Below are positions 1 to 11,500 of a stretch of 29,344 bases of DNA, in pieces (the first letter of the stretch is position 1; each line of letters starts with the position of its first letter). Under the pieces are notes generated by a model. That model was not told where the DNA came from and made no database searches. It saw nothing but the letters and a program-made list of their open reading frames with translations. Made by a program: the position numbers and the translations under genes. This DNA is from Phallusia fumigata (Eukaryota > Chordata > Ascidiacea > Phlebobranchia > Ascidiidae): assembly GCA_008931825.1 (NCBI GenBank), contig QXVZ01033241.1, forward strand, positions 4,898 to 34,241. The letters run 5' to 3'.

Positions 1-3000
1 CCGCCCAATGAAAAACCCTGCCTTGCGGCTGTTGCGTCATGCCTGCAGGTAACGAAAATATACACTCTAAAAACCACTCTTCGAATATCTTGTATTTTTC
101 TGAAAGGAGTAATGGACCGGCAGTTCAACATACTTTAATGAAATTACGTCTTTTCATTAATAAGGCTAAGTTGGAAATTGGCCAAATCCTTTGCCTACGT
201 ATTTTATCAAATATTTACAGCTAAAAGCAAAGAGAAATGATGTCTCGAAATATTGGTTACTTGGCGCTACCTAGCGGTTTAAAGTTAATCTGTTTTGTTT
301 GTATTTGTCTTTGACGCTCAGCAGTTTGTTCTAGTTAACTTGCAGATTGGGAATTATGATGGAACAGTACCAAAATCGTGGATCAGCAGGAATGCGGAAG
401 AAGGTGATTTGCAGTAATGAATATGCGTTTGCTTATGACTAAATTGTTTAATTGTAAATATCACTTTGTATAAATACCTATACCGGAAGACATTTTCCCA
501 AATATTTGCTTGAGTGTTTTTTGTAACTGTCTTGTGATTATGAATTAATTGTTCTAACCAATAGGCCCGACATTTTTTATTTTTCCCTCGAAACTTTGAG
601 GCAATGGCCTAGCCCACTGGTCTGTTATGCACAAAAATTTAAACTCCACTTAATTTATGTTTCGTAATGATTTGTTACTATTTTCGTTAGGATCAAGTTC
701 GCAAGTTTTTGAAACATCATAAACAGAGAAGGGAACGAAATCGTAAGTGGAAAGTTGATCCTGGTTTTGGTTCGTAAATTGGAAACACTTGTCGACCACT
801 GCTCTACAGAATACAAAATAAAGACTTTACAAAAATTCTCTTCACAAGAATAATGGTACAAGAATTTGACAAAACATGAATCATCGCCGATTTTTCGAAA
901 ATAATTTGCACTGTCAAAAACTCACAAAATGTAACTGTACATTTTAGACATCTTCAGCGTATCAGTCATCCTCCAGATTGTGTCAATACACTTAAAGTGT
1001 ATTTGCTTGGACCCAGTGCTTCTATTTACTGACAAAACGTCTGGTTGAGTATTGACAGGACGTGATTTTCGGGACTGTTAATTGAAGACGAAAAATATCT
1101 TTTGCCCTTTGGTGCGCTTCGCTCTTTGGCCTGTACTGGCTGGGTCCTGAATTATTCAACAGACTGAGAAGACACAAGAGCGTAATCGTGCATTATGCAG
1201 CCAAGCGGCTCGGTCGATTTTCAATGCCGTTTGAATGAAAGCCAGACCCAGTTCGACAGCAGTTGTAGTCTTAAAGCAGCTAGCTGTGTCAAAAAACAAA
1301 GCCAGTGAGACTTACAGAACTGTGCAGTGGCGAGGAAAATATATATGACAGAAATTTTAAGGGCGGGCAAACTTAAGTTATGCACAGTATGCTCTATTGC
1401 ACCTGGAACGTCTATTTTGTGATCTTAATCTCTTCTGAATTTTCCTTTGTTGCATTACAATAGTAAGTAATACGAAGAGAACAAAGCCATTTTAAATTCA
1501 GCAACATCTGTTTTTTCTGTCTGGTTTCTGCATCGAGAGATTGGATTGCGATCCGGTTGCCCTGATAAGATAGTGAACATGTGTTGCAGTGTTTTGACCC
1601 GAACGTTTGGTGTAATCTGGCTTGCCAGTTTCAGTCAGGCATTTAGATTTTAATCGTTTGGCGTTTCAGTAAATATTTATTCATGCGGCAGAAGCGTCGG
1701 GCGCTTAAAACAAATATTTGAGTTTCTGCTGGCTAAAAAAGTTCTTTGTTTTGTGGATCAGGTAACTGGTTTAGTGGGAAACTACGCACCATTGACTACA
1801 GCGGTTATCAAATTACCTTCATTCATTGCCAGTTGCACGCACAACATATAATTGCCTTGCCCTGGGTAATAAAATGTTGGACTCGGTTTTACTATACCTG
1901 CTCGGTGGAGCTGCTTTCTGTCAGTCAAAAAACAGACCTCCGTGCAGATCAGTACTTTACATTTAATAAAAGTTAGTTGTCTCAGTCGGCATACAAAAGC
2001 TTTTTACTCGAACAAATACCTGCATTGGGCGTGACCACATGTTATGATGGATGTATTAAGCACGTTCTAAATTAAGACTGTTATTTTTGGGTCAATTACT
2101 GTACATGGCTTGCCTACGTTGGTTACCACGTAGTGCTCAGTTGTATAAATCGTAACATTTGCCATATTGATCAGGCTGGATGTCTTCTGCAGCGCGTAAC
2201 AATGATACCATTTTTTTGCTGGCTGGGAACAATGGATTGCTAGCTGTGCACAAAACAATGGCACTTGAATTATTCATGACAAAAGACTGGCAATGGATGG
2301 CTACTGTCTTTTTCATTTCGGGTCGACATTGCTTGTTAAAATGAAAAAAAATTAAAAACGCGACGTATGTTTGCGCAAAATCGATGCATTTCAGCAAGTT
2401 TTACACGATTTTTCAACAACAATTTGCTTTGTAAACGTTTATCAGTAAACCCCATAATTGGGTCAGTCATATTAGTCCGTAGATAGTATAACGCGAAAAC
2501 ATGTCTAGAGATTTAGAGATTTACTCTAGATCTTTCAAAATAGATATGCAATAAACCTAAAAAATTACAGTGATCCCTAGACATGTGATACGACATCAAC
2601 CGAACAAACACCTGTTTTGCAACCAAGCGTAAGAAAGCACTTCATTTAAAGTGGACTTGTGCGACAATTGTGTTTTCCACACCGACATCTTTATGTTTCC
2701 GTGTTTAGTTGAAAGCAATTAGTAAATAGGACACGGGCCCATAATTACCTATTGCAGGAACACAACGCTGTTTACACCAGGGAGCTTTCGCAATTAGTCG
2801 ATGCGACATTAAAGGGATTGTATAAAGTAATGAAGTTGCCAGTCACGAGTGACGTGCAATCAATGCGAGTGCAGCAAGCGAGCTCAAAGCAATCTGCTGC
2901 CGCCTGATGTCACAAGCCACTGGTATAAAAGTGTTGTTATGGAACGAATATTCTGCTGTAAATAAAATCTGGTTATGTGGTAAGTCTGACCAGGCAAAGC

Positions 3001-4127
3001 CATTTTGGGAAACGCTATATTCGGGCACCTAAAATCATTGACCGATAACAACTAAACTTTACGCTAGTTTCAAATAACCTGCACAATAGGGGGCTTGCCT
3101 GTGTCAAGTTTCTCTGCAGACGTAGGAGTTTTATTTGCTTCATCTCATATTTCAAGCAGTGGCAGAATAAAAATGGAATCAATGACATGAAACTTTGGTT
3201 TTCGTGCTTGAACAGCATTTCAACTGTGTTGTCGTCACGAAATGTACTATTTTAAAAACTCATCTTTAAAATTCTGATGTCAAGGTTTTGTGCAGTAAAG
3301 GATTCGTGACGTTTGAAAGAGAGCTAGAAAAGATTTAGTTTAATGTTCGCAAGTGGCGTCGCGGCTTCTGGGCTAATTAAGTTGAAAAAATCAATGCAAT
3401 CGATAGTTCCAGCAGGAGCAGCAAAAGCTTATCTGATCGACAAAAAGCAGAATATCAAATGCTCGGTCAGGCGGTCAGGTTTGGCAATAATGTCTCGAGA
3501 AGGGAGAGGACGGTCGCTAGCTCTTGTCAGGTTTTGAGCCAACTTTAAGTTTTTTTTAACAGGAGTTGTCCAATATAGGCACAACAGTTCCTTGATATTT
3601 TATTTGAAGATTTACTATAAAACTAGGTTGTGTGTCGATTTTTAACTTCATCAAGTCGTTGTTATTGCGAAAATGTAGTTGTGAGCATTCTTGAGTGTTT
3701 GGTTACACATTGACAGTTGGGAGTTTAAGCATGAATGCAATCAGTTACTTCTCTCCTTGGGGAAATTGCATGGATGGGGTAGAAAAAAGTAGAACGGCGC
3801 ACATAAAATATTCAGAGGCGACATGCGATTGCTTGGCGGAACGGCTGGAATTTCAGTCAAGCAAACTTTATTGGTCGGGTTCGTTGAGTTCTAAATTGTA
3901 ACCTTTTGCTTGCTGAAATCGACTTCGCGGTCACTCAACTAAAATTTTGTGACTTTGCGATCTTTGCCAAACAAACTGGTACTGACTGTGTCAATCGAGC
4001 AATTGGTTCAAGTTCCGATCAGTCGATGTTGTTTAAATAATTTGTAATTTTTTTGCAAGACATTGAAATTAGCTGTTTAAATACGAATGACTATCACAAT
4101 TTTTTCGAAACGTACAATTTTTTTCAG
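1..4127. other. Intergenic / upstream region, no recognisable gene
   Basis: I see no conserved protein or RNA gene here. The open frames are short (under about 80 codons), have no domain signatures and do not join through splice sites into a recognisable product. The region lies immediately upstream of complexin, a neuronal gene, so it may hold its promoter, enhancers or a non-coding 5' exon, but no element can be assigned by eye. The only structured feature noted is an imperfect inverted repeat at 2499-2512 / 2573-2586. Confidence 0.6.
2499..2586. repeat. Imperfect inverted repeat (14-bp arms, 60-bp spacer)
   Basis: The left arm at 2499-2512 (ACATGTCTAGAGAT) and the right arm at 2573-2586 (ATCCCTAGACATGT) pair at 13 of 14 positions when one is reverse-complemented. 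The spacer is AT-rich and holds a shorter partial palindrome around CTCTAGAT. It could be a tiny MITE remnant, a hairpin-forming sequence or chance. No target-site duplication was recognised. Confidence 0.5.
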
Positions 4128-4170
4128 GTCGATATTTGCACATGTATTAGGAACGTTCTTTATTGTCAAA
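4126..4170 (+). promoter_or_regulatory. Splice acceptor and 5'UTR just upstream of complexin start
   Basis: A strong pyrimidine tract ending in TTTTTTCAG (AG at 4126-4127) lies 43 bases upstream of the complexin ATG at 4171. It implies that the mRNA's 5' end is joined at 4128, either to an upstream non-coding exon that I cannot identify or to a trans-spliced leader, as happens in ascidians. The start context (CAAAATGG) is favourable. Confidence 0.6.
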
Positions 4171-6180
4171 ATGGATTTCATTGTGAAGCAAGCTCTTGGC
4201 GGTAAGTGTTTTGTGGTATGCAATAATTTATTTTACTTTACTATGGCCAGTGTTGGTTCAGCCAAGAGAATTAGAATCTCCCTGCTTATCGTGCTAATCC
4301 GTTGTTGCATACGCGATGATTTTCTTAAAGGCATTTTGCTTCAAAGTCGTCCTTCTTTCCTTTTTCTGGTTCGGCATAAACACCTCGACCAGAATTAATG
4401 ACATTAATTCCAATTTCAGGAGCCACCAAGGATCTAAACAAGATGATGGATAAGGGCGAGGAAGCAGACCCCAAACAATTGGAGCAGGAGAAGGAAGCCC
4501 TGGAAGCGATGGCTGAGCAGGAGGCGGAAAGGAAAGCTAAACATCAGAAGGCGGAGGTTGAAAGAGAAAAGGAACGACAAAGGATCAGAGACAAGGTTGG
4601 TTTTGCAAGTTTTTAGTAAATGTATAGAAATTTGGCTGTTTAGTGCAAGAATGCTGAATATACAACTTGAAGTGATTATGTTAATATTTGCAAAAGACCA
4701 TTACTAGTTGCAACTATATGTAAAATCTTCACTAGTTGTAAGTGAGAATCACGCATATAAATTTTGTGTTGTTTGGATAACAATAAAATGAATTTTGTAA
4801 AGCCCAGTAAATGTAGGACATGGAGGGAAAGAGGGAATACAAACTTATGACACCACCAACCCTGGATACAAACTTCGCAAACAATTAGATTTGAACGTCA
4901 CAACAAAGTGTTTGTTTTGACAGTACGGTTTGAAGCGCAAGGACGAAATCGAAGCCGAAGAGAAAGCAAACAGGGAACGAGAAACCGAGGGAAGACTCAC
5001 GAGAACGAAAAAACCTTCCATGGAAGAGCAGGAGAGTCAAGAAGAAGAGGAAGGTAACGATGATGGTAATTAACCCACGACAGCTATAAATGTCGTAGTG
5101 GACAGTAATTTGAAAACTGTGCTGTGTCATATGCATGACCTCGGTCAGTGAAGAGTGGTGCCAAAATTCGAAAATGAAATAAAAACAGCTGAAGTGTAAA
5201 AGCAGTTTGTATTAGATTGTAGACTGTGACATTTTTCAAAGTACAGTACATGTATACTGCTAGAGGCGTTTTTTACGACTCTTATAACCTTATCCAAGTT
5301 CTAAATGTATAAAATAAAGTGATCATTTTCTCTGACCTTATCTTAAATAAAGAACATAACTTTTTATTTGAGGTCTGCACTGACAAAAAAAAACAACTAC
5401 TAAAATGTGGTGACATATTTTAATCTTTTTAAGGCAATCGGTTACATAAAATTTTATTTGGTATGATTTTTATTAAGTTTTCCACTCTTTTTCTTAAATT
5501 AGTTGCCTATAGTTATGTTTGATAGTAGAAATGTCTGTTCTTGTTCGGCGCATAGCTTTTTGCAATACTTTTAGAATAAGTTTGCTTTGAGGCGCATTGC
5601 TTTAAACTTCTTAGGCGTGTGACTAGTGTTTGATATCGGAAAACAATAGGCCGATGATGATCGAATAGTTGGAGACCATCTGGGTGGAAAGAGCGGATTT
5701 GCTTTTGCTCTCCGGGGATCTTGTACTTGAAGGTTAATCAGTCCGCTCCGATTTGGGAAATCAATGCCTATGCATATACTATTGATAGGGGGAGGGAATG
5801 CATTCTGCAGTTAAAATTTGTAGGCCACAACCTGACTTTGTTTGTCCGTATATCGACACAAGTGCAAGAAATTTAACTTAATTTAGGATATGGTACAATA
5901 TCCTAAAAAGGGGAAGCCACTTTGCCGCGGTTGTTTTTGTCCAAAGTATCAAAAAGTTAATCCAATTTTGCATGTCAATTTCCTTTTTTTGTTGTTATGT
6001 GCATGAAAAGCTGTGTGCAGTCGTGTAGTAGTGTTTTGTTCCTGGGCGGTCAAGTTGGATAGCCACCCCTTAATACGAAATTCACATTTTTCATCAGGTC
6101 TTCTGGCACAAGCGGAAAAAAGCTTTAGCGAGCTGCAACAAAAAGTGACCAACGCCGCCGATGGTTGTGTCATCTGTTGA
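4171..6180 (+). CDS. CPLX: Complexin (SNARE-binding regulator of vesicle fusion), CAAX-ending isoform
   Basis: Complexins bind assembled SNARE complexes and clamp or promote Ca2+-triggered synaptic exocytosis. Exons 4171-4201, 4420-4595, 4924-5053 and 6098-6180 join in frame (420 nt, 139 aa) with GT-AG introns. The N-terminus MDFIVKQALGGATKD matches the CPLX1/2 start. A charged accessory/central helix follows at about residues 30-75. Residues that contact SNAREs in CPLX1 are present at the same numbers: R48, R59, R63, K69 and Y70 (motif RIRDKYGLKRKDE). An acidic linker leads into the last exon, which adds an amphipathic stretch (LLAQAEKSFSELQQKV) and ends in CVIC. If the last intron is retained, reading runs to TAA at 5071-5073 and gives 118 aa ending EEEEGNDDGN. 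Family assignment is very secure; relative use of the two 3' ends is inferred. Confidence 0.95.
4924..5073 (+). CDS. CPLX: Complexin exon 3 read through its donor: short, non-CAAX isoform end
   Basis: Exon 3 starts after CAG at 4921-4923. The reading frame stays open past the donor at 5054 (GAAG|GTAACG) to TAA at 5071-5073. This variant would lack both the amphipathic tail and the lipid-anchor box. Consensus AATAAA signals follow at 5178-5183, 5313-5318 and 5346-5351, so a polyadenylated short transcript is possible. It may equally be an unspliced artefact of reading genomic DNA. Confidence 0.5.
   Translation, partial: YGLKRKDEIEAEEKANRERETEGRLTRTKKPSMEEQESQEEEEGNDDGN
5178..5351 (+). other. 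Candidate polyadenylation signals (AATAAA x3) in complexin intron 3
   Basis: AATAAA occurs at 5178-5183, 5313-5318 and 5346-5351, 105 to 278 bases after the intron-retention stop at 5073. These would suit the short complexin transcript. In AT-rich DNA such hexamers also occur by chance. Confidence 0.35.
6098..6180 (+). CDS. CPLX: Complexin terminal coding exon with CAAX box
   Basis: The acceptor TTTTTCATCAG ends at 6097. The two leading bases GT complete the glycine codon begun by the last G of exon 3 (phase 1), and 26 more residues follow to TGA at 6178-6180. The peptide is rich in Ala, Gln, Lys and Glu with spaced hydrophobics, then DG-CVIC-stop, a canonical C-a-a-X prenylation box. Fly complexin and vertebrate CPLX3/4 also end in CAAX boxes. 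A CRE palindrome lies 16 bases past the stop, and an ATTAAA polyadenylation variant is at 6315-6320. Confidence 0.85.
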
Positions 6181-6196
6181 AAGCCATCCTCTTTTG

Positions 6197-6204
6197 TGAC
6201 GTCA
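6197..6204. promoter_or_regulatory. CRE palindrome TGACGTCA
   Basis: An exact cAMP-response-element palindrome lies 16 bases downstream of the CAAX-isoform stop codon, probably within the complexin 3'UTR, where a transcriptional role is uncertain. Further exact copies are at 25032-25039 and 26431-26438. This is a motif match only. Confidence 0.3.
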
Positions 6205-8492
6205 CAATCAACGGCCCAGATGCACGTTCCGCCCTAATGCGCACGCACTCAATCATACCCAACAGCTGTTTTGACAGCGAGCAGCCAGTCCATGGCACCG
6301 TGGTTGCATAAAATATTAAATTTTGCTGTTCAGTGTTAAAACATTCGGAGATTTGCGTTTGGATGTATCGTTATATCGATTTTCAGCACTACGGGTTCCG
6401 AGGTTTTTATTTGCAAGCATCTCCCTCTGTTGTTACATGACTGATTTTGCGCTGCTGCTGAAATACATGAATCATTATTTTTTCATCAATCAAAGTGGGT
6501 TTTATGCGACGATCGTGCAAACAGGGTTGCAAAATCTTGTAGTCGAACATTTTTAAATTTTAGTATGTTTCATTGGGTTTCTTGCCTTTTTACCTGTTTT
6601 GAACAAGTCCAAAAATGCGTGCGGTTTACTGCACTGCGCTAGCCCAAAACTTGCGGCCACATAAAAAGGGTACAACTCGTTCTTTGCCTGTCGATACAAA
6701 CGCAGCATGATTACGTACAAGTTACTGGTCTCCTATTATTTATACTCCTTACGTTTTCATTATGTTAAGTTTTTAACTTTTCGTTTTCATGATGTTGATT
6801 GTCGTATTATTGCACAATGACGCTCTTGTTTTTGTGTTCGTATATCCTTCATGGAAAAACTCTTTTCCACTTTCTTTGCTGGTGAAGTGAAGACCATTGG
6901 GTCGGAGCTTAAATTTCTCTGTTGTGTTTTTCCACTTGACACGTATTGCAAATATAGATGTTTATTTTACCTCAAATCGTTTAGCGTTTTAGTTTTACAT
7001 AGTTATTTCAGCCCAGTGATTCCTAACATAAGACGCATGCCCCACTAAACTTTTTTGGGGGAAAGCAAACAATTCCCGAGGTAACCCACCTTAATGTACA
7101 ACTTAGAGGGCAAATGACAAGGGTTATAAAGTAAGGGCATCTCAAGAGATAAATTTTATTTCCTTTTAAAAACAAAACAAAAATTGTTTCGCCGCGAATT
7201 AAAGGCTTTTTAGCCAATTTACGATGACTTCCGACCCCCCTCCCACGCACATCAACAGCTTTAATCTTTGGTTCGTGTTAGCTTTGAGGTTTACGCCTTA
7301 TAATACAAATCTACCCAGCAGGTTCCAATCCCGTGGTTTTGAACCATGAAATTATTGAAACTGTTTGTCTCAAGGGGTCATCTGACGTTCGAACAGCAGT
7401 TAATAATTGACAAACTTCATTCATCTCAAGAGCATCGCATATTTTTATCGATTCCATCATGCGCACTGTTACATCTAAATATTGTTAAAAATCCACCAGT
7501 GACCAAACAGCTAGTTTAACATTTACTATGTTCACTGGACCATAAAGTAAAACCTCCATGTTATATGCATTCTATTGCGGGACGAAGTACATCTTTTCAG
7601 ATTTCAGATTTTTGGCCACCTTTTATTTAATTTTGCAAGCCACCAAGTCATATGTCGACTAAACCGACGATAACTAGTGACAACAAATAACAAAACTTGC
7701 TGAAGTAGGTAGGGGGCGAAAGTTTTTTTCATTTGTATCGTAGTTCACTTTTTCGTTTTTTTAAATTTCAAAGAAATTTTTCATGTTGACCGATATAAAC
7801 AACTAAAGCAAGAATACATGGTTAATTATCTTAGCATTTAGTTTATTAAACACTACTACGTTTTAGTATTGTTTGCTTCTAACAGGTGAAATAACACATG
7901 TAATACATGACAAAAAGAGCAAAAAACAATGTCCTTCATAGAGTACAAACAAAAAGAGTAGGATACGTGATAATTTTTGAGAATAGTTTATTATCAACAA
8001 GGATACCTATCTATCACTAGTATGCAATTAAAAATACCTAAACCAACAAGGCTTGCTGACAATCAGTCACAACAGTTTAATGCGCATTGCTGATGGCGTT
8101 GTACGTATGTAGTGGCGAAATCTGCTACGAAATCTATTAAGGGCCAAGTTTCGAAACAGAGGCTAAGTTTCCCTAAGTAATGACAAAGCTCGAAAACTAG
8201 GGAAAACAGATTCTTCTTCATACGCATTGATTTTTTACAGTAGACAAAGAATTTGCTTGAAGAATTTCAACACAACACACGATATTAAAACCAGTAATAT
8301 GCCCCTCATGACACCCTGTTCAAAGTGTTGATTGATACATGCGGAAAAAATAACATAATTTTGATCCTAAAAAATTGATTTGTTTCACACAAACTCCTTT
8401 GTGCAGTTAAGACGTCGATCAGCGCTTCGACAGGGAAGGCTTCATTTTCGGTTTCTTGTGTTTTCACATCGCATTTTTTGGGGCATTATGCT

Positions 8493-8498
8493 TTTAAT
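8493..8498 (-). other. Candidate ATTAAA polyadenylation signal for SLC10 gene
   Basis: On the - strand the hexamer ATTAAA lies about 90 bases beyond the SLC10 stop codon (8588-8586), a plausible 3'UTR position. It is the common variant of AATAAA, and cleavage-site evidence is absent. Confidence 0.35.
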
Positions 8499-8585
8499 CC
8501 ACAAGTTGCAAGTGAAAAGTCGGTGCAAATGGTGAAAAAAAGCAACACAGACGCAACAACCAAGTTTCATTTGGTTACGTTTAGG

Positions 8586-11500
8586 TCAAGACGTTTCAGT
8601 GGAATCTAATTGAAAAGCGGGGTTGACGGTTCCGGATTGAACTGACGAGAATTCCTCGCTTATTTCCGGATCTGTCGAACTGAAATCTTCTTTCGTTTCG
8701 TTGCTAATATCCGTTGTATCCTCGGGAATCACTGGCTTCTCGCAATCCCCTGATAATCCGGACAGCTTCGCCTTCTCTCGCATTTTGTCAATAACATGTA
8801 GCGACACCGTGCGGATTCTATACATGGCTCCATTGCTGAGAAATGCCAAGTCATCTTTTCCATCATTATCATCATCACGTCGGCGATTACGGTAGCGAAA
8901 GAATGCGACAAGGATTAAACCTTCCGATAGTTGGAAAACAGAGTAAAGCAGAGGAAAAATAAAGAAGCTTCCGATCAGTTGGTTTGGAAAGGCAACTTTC
9001 AGAATTGCGCAACCTAATTGACCATTCTGACATCCGCTCTCTATCGCTACCGTGCGACGATGAATGCTGTCTAATCTGGCGCATGAAGCAAATAGAAAAC
9101 CAAGGCCGTATCTGAAACAGCAAATAATACAGAATGGCATTAAAATTACAAGGAATGTAAGTGTTTTTATCGCTTTTTTGTATCACGTCGTTGATTGCGG
9201 CTATTATTATATAGGACGGTGTTTGCCTACCCGACTAGTGGCATAAAAACGCAAAAGATCCACATTTGTTTGGGCATATATCGCAAAAGTGTGTCTTCGT
9301 ACAGCAGACCTGATAATATCGCAAGCACAACAATTGTGATGGCCAGGAGAATCTTGCACGCCTGCAAACAGAAAAGTAACAACCAAATGGAGTGACGTGT
9401 TGTTTTTGTGTCATACCACGTCAAAAATATGATGTCACCCATTTTGATGCGTTGACTGATGAGTGATATCACAACTTACTGTGTGTGAAAGGAAGTTACG
9501 TTTTATTGAATGGGAAGTACACGTGATGCTATTAATTGTCAATCTCAAACCTAAATATTTGTTGTTTTGTCAAATGTAATGTTCTAAAAGTCCAAAAATT
9601 TGTAAACTGCACTATATTTATTAACTGAGGCTTGCATGACGTGTTGTAAAACGTGAATCTTAATAATTGTTTGCTTTCCAAATAATCGATTTTTTAATGA
9701 ATTTTTTACAAGCTGAATGGAGATGTTTTACCAGGTAAATTGAACAGACAAACTTGAAAAAACATTCATAAAGTTTGACGGAATTCATGGTTTCACTACT
9801 TTATGGAGTAGTGCGTTTATAATTATTTCTCCATTGGGAAATCCTTTTTGGTAGCCGAAATACACAAATTAAACGTTAAAAGAACACTGTACTATACACA
9901 CCGTGACAATGTGTTTTGCAAGATTTGGCCACTTCCAGTTGATCCCAACACCCATAGCTACTGGGAGCATCATTAGGATGACCGACAGTATAACGGAAGA
10001 ATAGGGAATAAGATTTGCATAGTCGGTATCAGCAGGTAACCAGTGAGAACCGTACACAAACAGGTTGAAGGGAATGAACGCAAACGCCAGCACCGATGAA
10101 CAGGCCGTCATCAGCATGCTGTAGGGAAGGAAACATGTATGTTAATCAGGCATTTTACACGAAGTCGTGACCAGCTTAAACTACCATACACCTATGTTTG
10201 TTCTTTACGCATGGATCTGTGGACACCTCTGCGTTTTGAAAAAACAAAGAAAAAAGTAAATTGCGCAAAATTGTAAGACCTTGTTGATTAACTGTCTTTT
10301 AACGTAACATCGTATACGATCGAGTGTCAGGAAACGCTGACCGCTGTTTGACTCTTGGCTCATAACACGACCTGTAACCGGCGTTGCTTAGATAGCAAAA
10401 AAGTTAAAACCGCTGCGGAAATCTGTGGTTAGAAGTTTCGAGTTCACTGCTCGCTAGCCTTTTCGCCTTGTTCAATGGATTATTTCTAAAATTCTTTTGT
10501 ATTTTTGGCCGAAGTGTCAATTATAATTTATGTGAAACTTTGAAACAGATAAGTTGCGCAATTTTAAATGTTTTTGTCATTACAAAAATCTTTTTCAAGA
10601 TCAAATAACCTTTTTTTTAAACAAGATCAAAAGTACGCATGTTTGTCAAGTAATGAAATGGGTTTTTAAACGCTATAAAATTGTTCATGGTATCCACAAC
10701 TAAGTTAATTGCGCTTGGGTGGTAGTAGAAATGACGTATTGATGTCGTTTTTTTAAATACAATAATCATTAAAGGACAATAAAAGGCAACAAACCTTAGA
10801 GCTATGTCCCCTTCGATCAGGTAGGTAAGAATGTTGGAGAGGCTCCCGCCTGGAACACTTGCTGTGATGAGAATAGTGACAGCTGCTACAGTGTGAATTT
10901 GGGCAGCAGAAGCTATTCCAAAAACCAGTAGTGGCATGACGACGAACTGAGTAAAAGCGGCGATTCCGACACCGATGGGTCGACGAATGTGATCTTTTAG
11001 TGTGTGGATGTCCACAGTGCAACCTTAAACAAATATAAGTTGATTGTAAATTAGAATGAGATTCTGTTCGGACGATCGTCATTAAAAATAAATTCCATGT
11101 CCGTAAAAGAACCCATAACTAGATTAACTTGCCCATATAACAAAAGTTTCAAAACAAACTTGTTTTCTAAAAGTGTGCACGCAGGTACTTCAAATGACTT
11201 CCGTAAATTTGAAGCGTGTTGTAGACAATGTGTGTACAAAACATACACAAAACAACAACAAAAAGTCGTTTAAACCAGGTTTTGTTCATTTTCGGCGCGC
11301 ATCTGATTATTATCTTTCTTACAACGTTTTCTTCTCTTTTGATTGAGGAAAATGAACGGTTTAAACGGGGAAGTTTGGTTTCAACTGTTTTACTACAATT
11401 CCGCTTTAACAGCATCTTATGTAATCTTTATTGTTTTGATCACCTCTGTTAGTCATGCTTTTGTTGATAAGTGTTGAGACACGGTTTCTTTGTGCTCGCT

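Larger units (their letters stand above)
6181..8585. other. Intergenic region between convergent complexin and SLC10 genes
   Basis: No gene is recognised in this 2.4 kb. It must contain the 3'UTRs of both convergent genes. A possible degenerate hAT-type end begins near 7015 (CAGTGATTCCTAAC, followed by GCATGCCCC), but no matching right end or target-site duplication was found. An ATTAAA-type polyadenylation signal for the - strand SLC10 gene is readable at 8493-8498. Short open frames in this interval show no conserved features. Confidence 0.5.

Noticed and set aside
3343..3537. 64-codon basic open frame upstream of complexin
   Set aside because: No similarity to a known protein is recognised, and no splice connection to complexin keeps its frame. 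It is probably non-coding.
7300..7350. Possible tRNA or SINE B box (GGTTCCAATCCC at 7321)
   Set aside because: It matches the B box at one mismatch, but no convincing A box, cloverleaf or SINE body surrounds it.
7496..7538. 7-bp inverted repeat CCAGTGA / TCACTGG
   Set aside because: Arms this short with a 29-base loop are expected by chance, and no other structure supports it.
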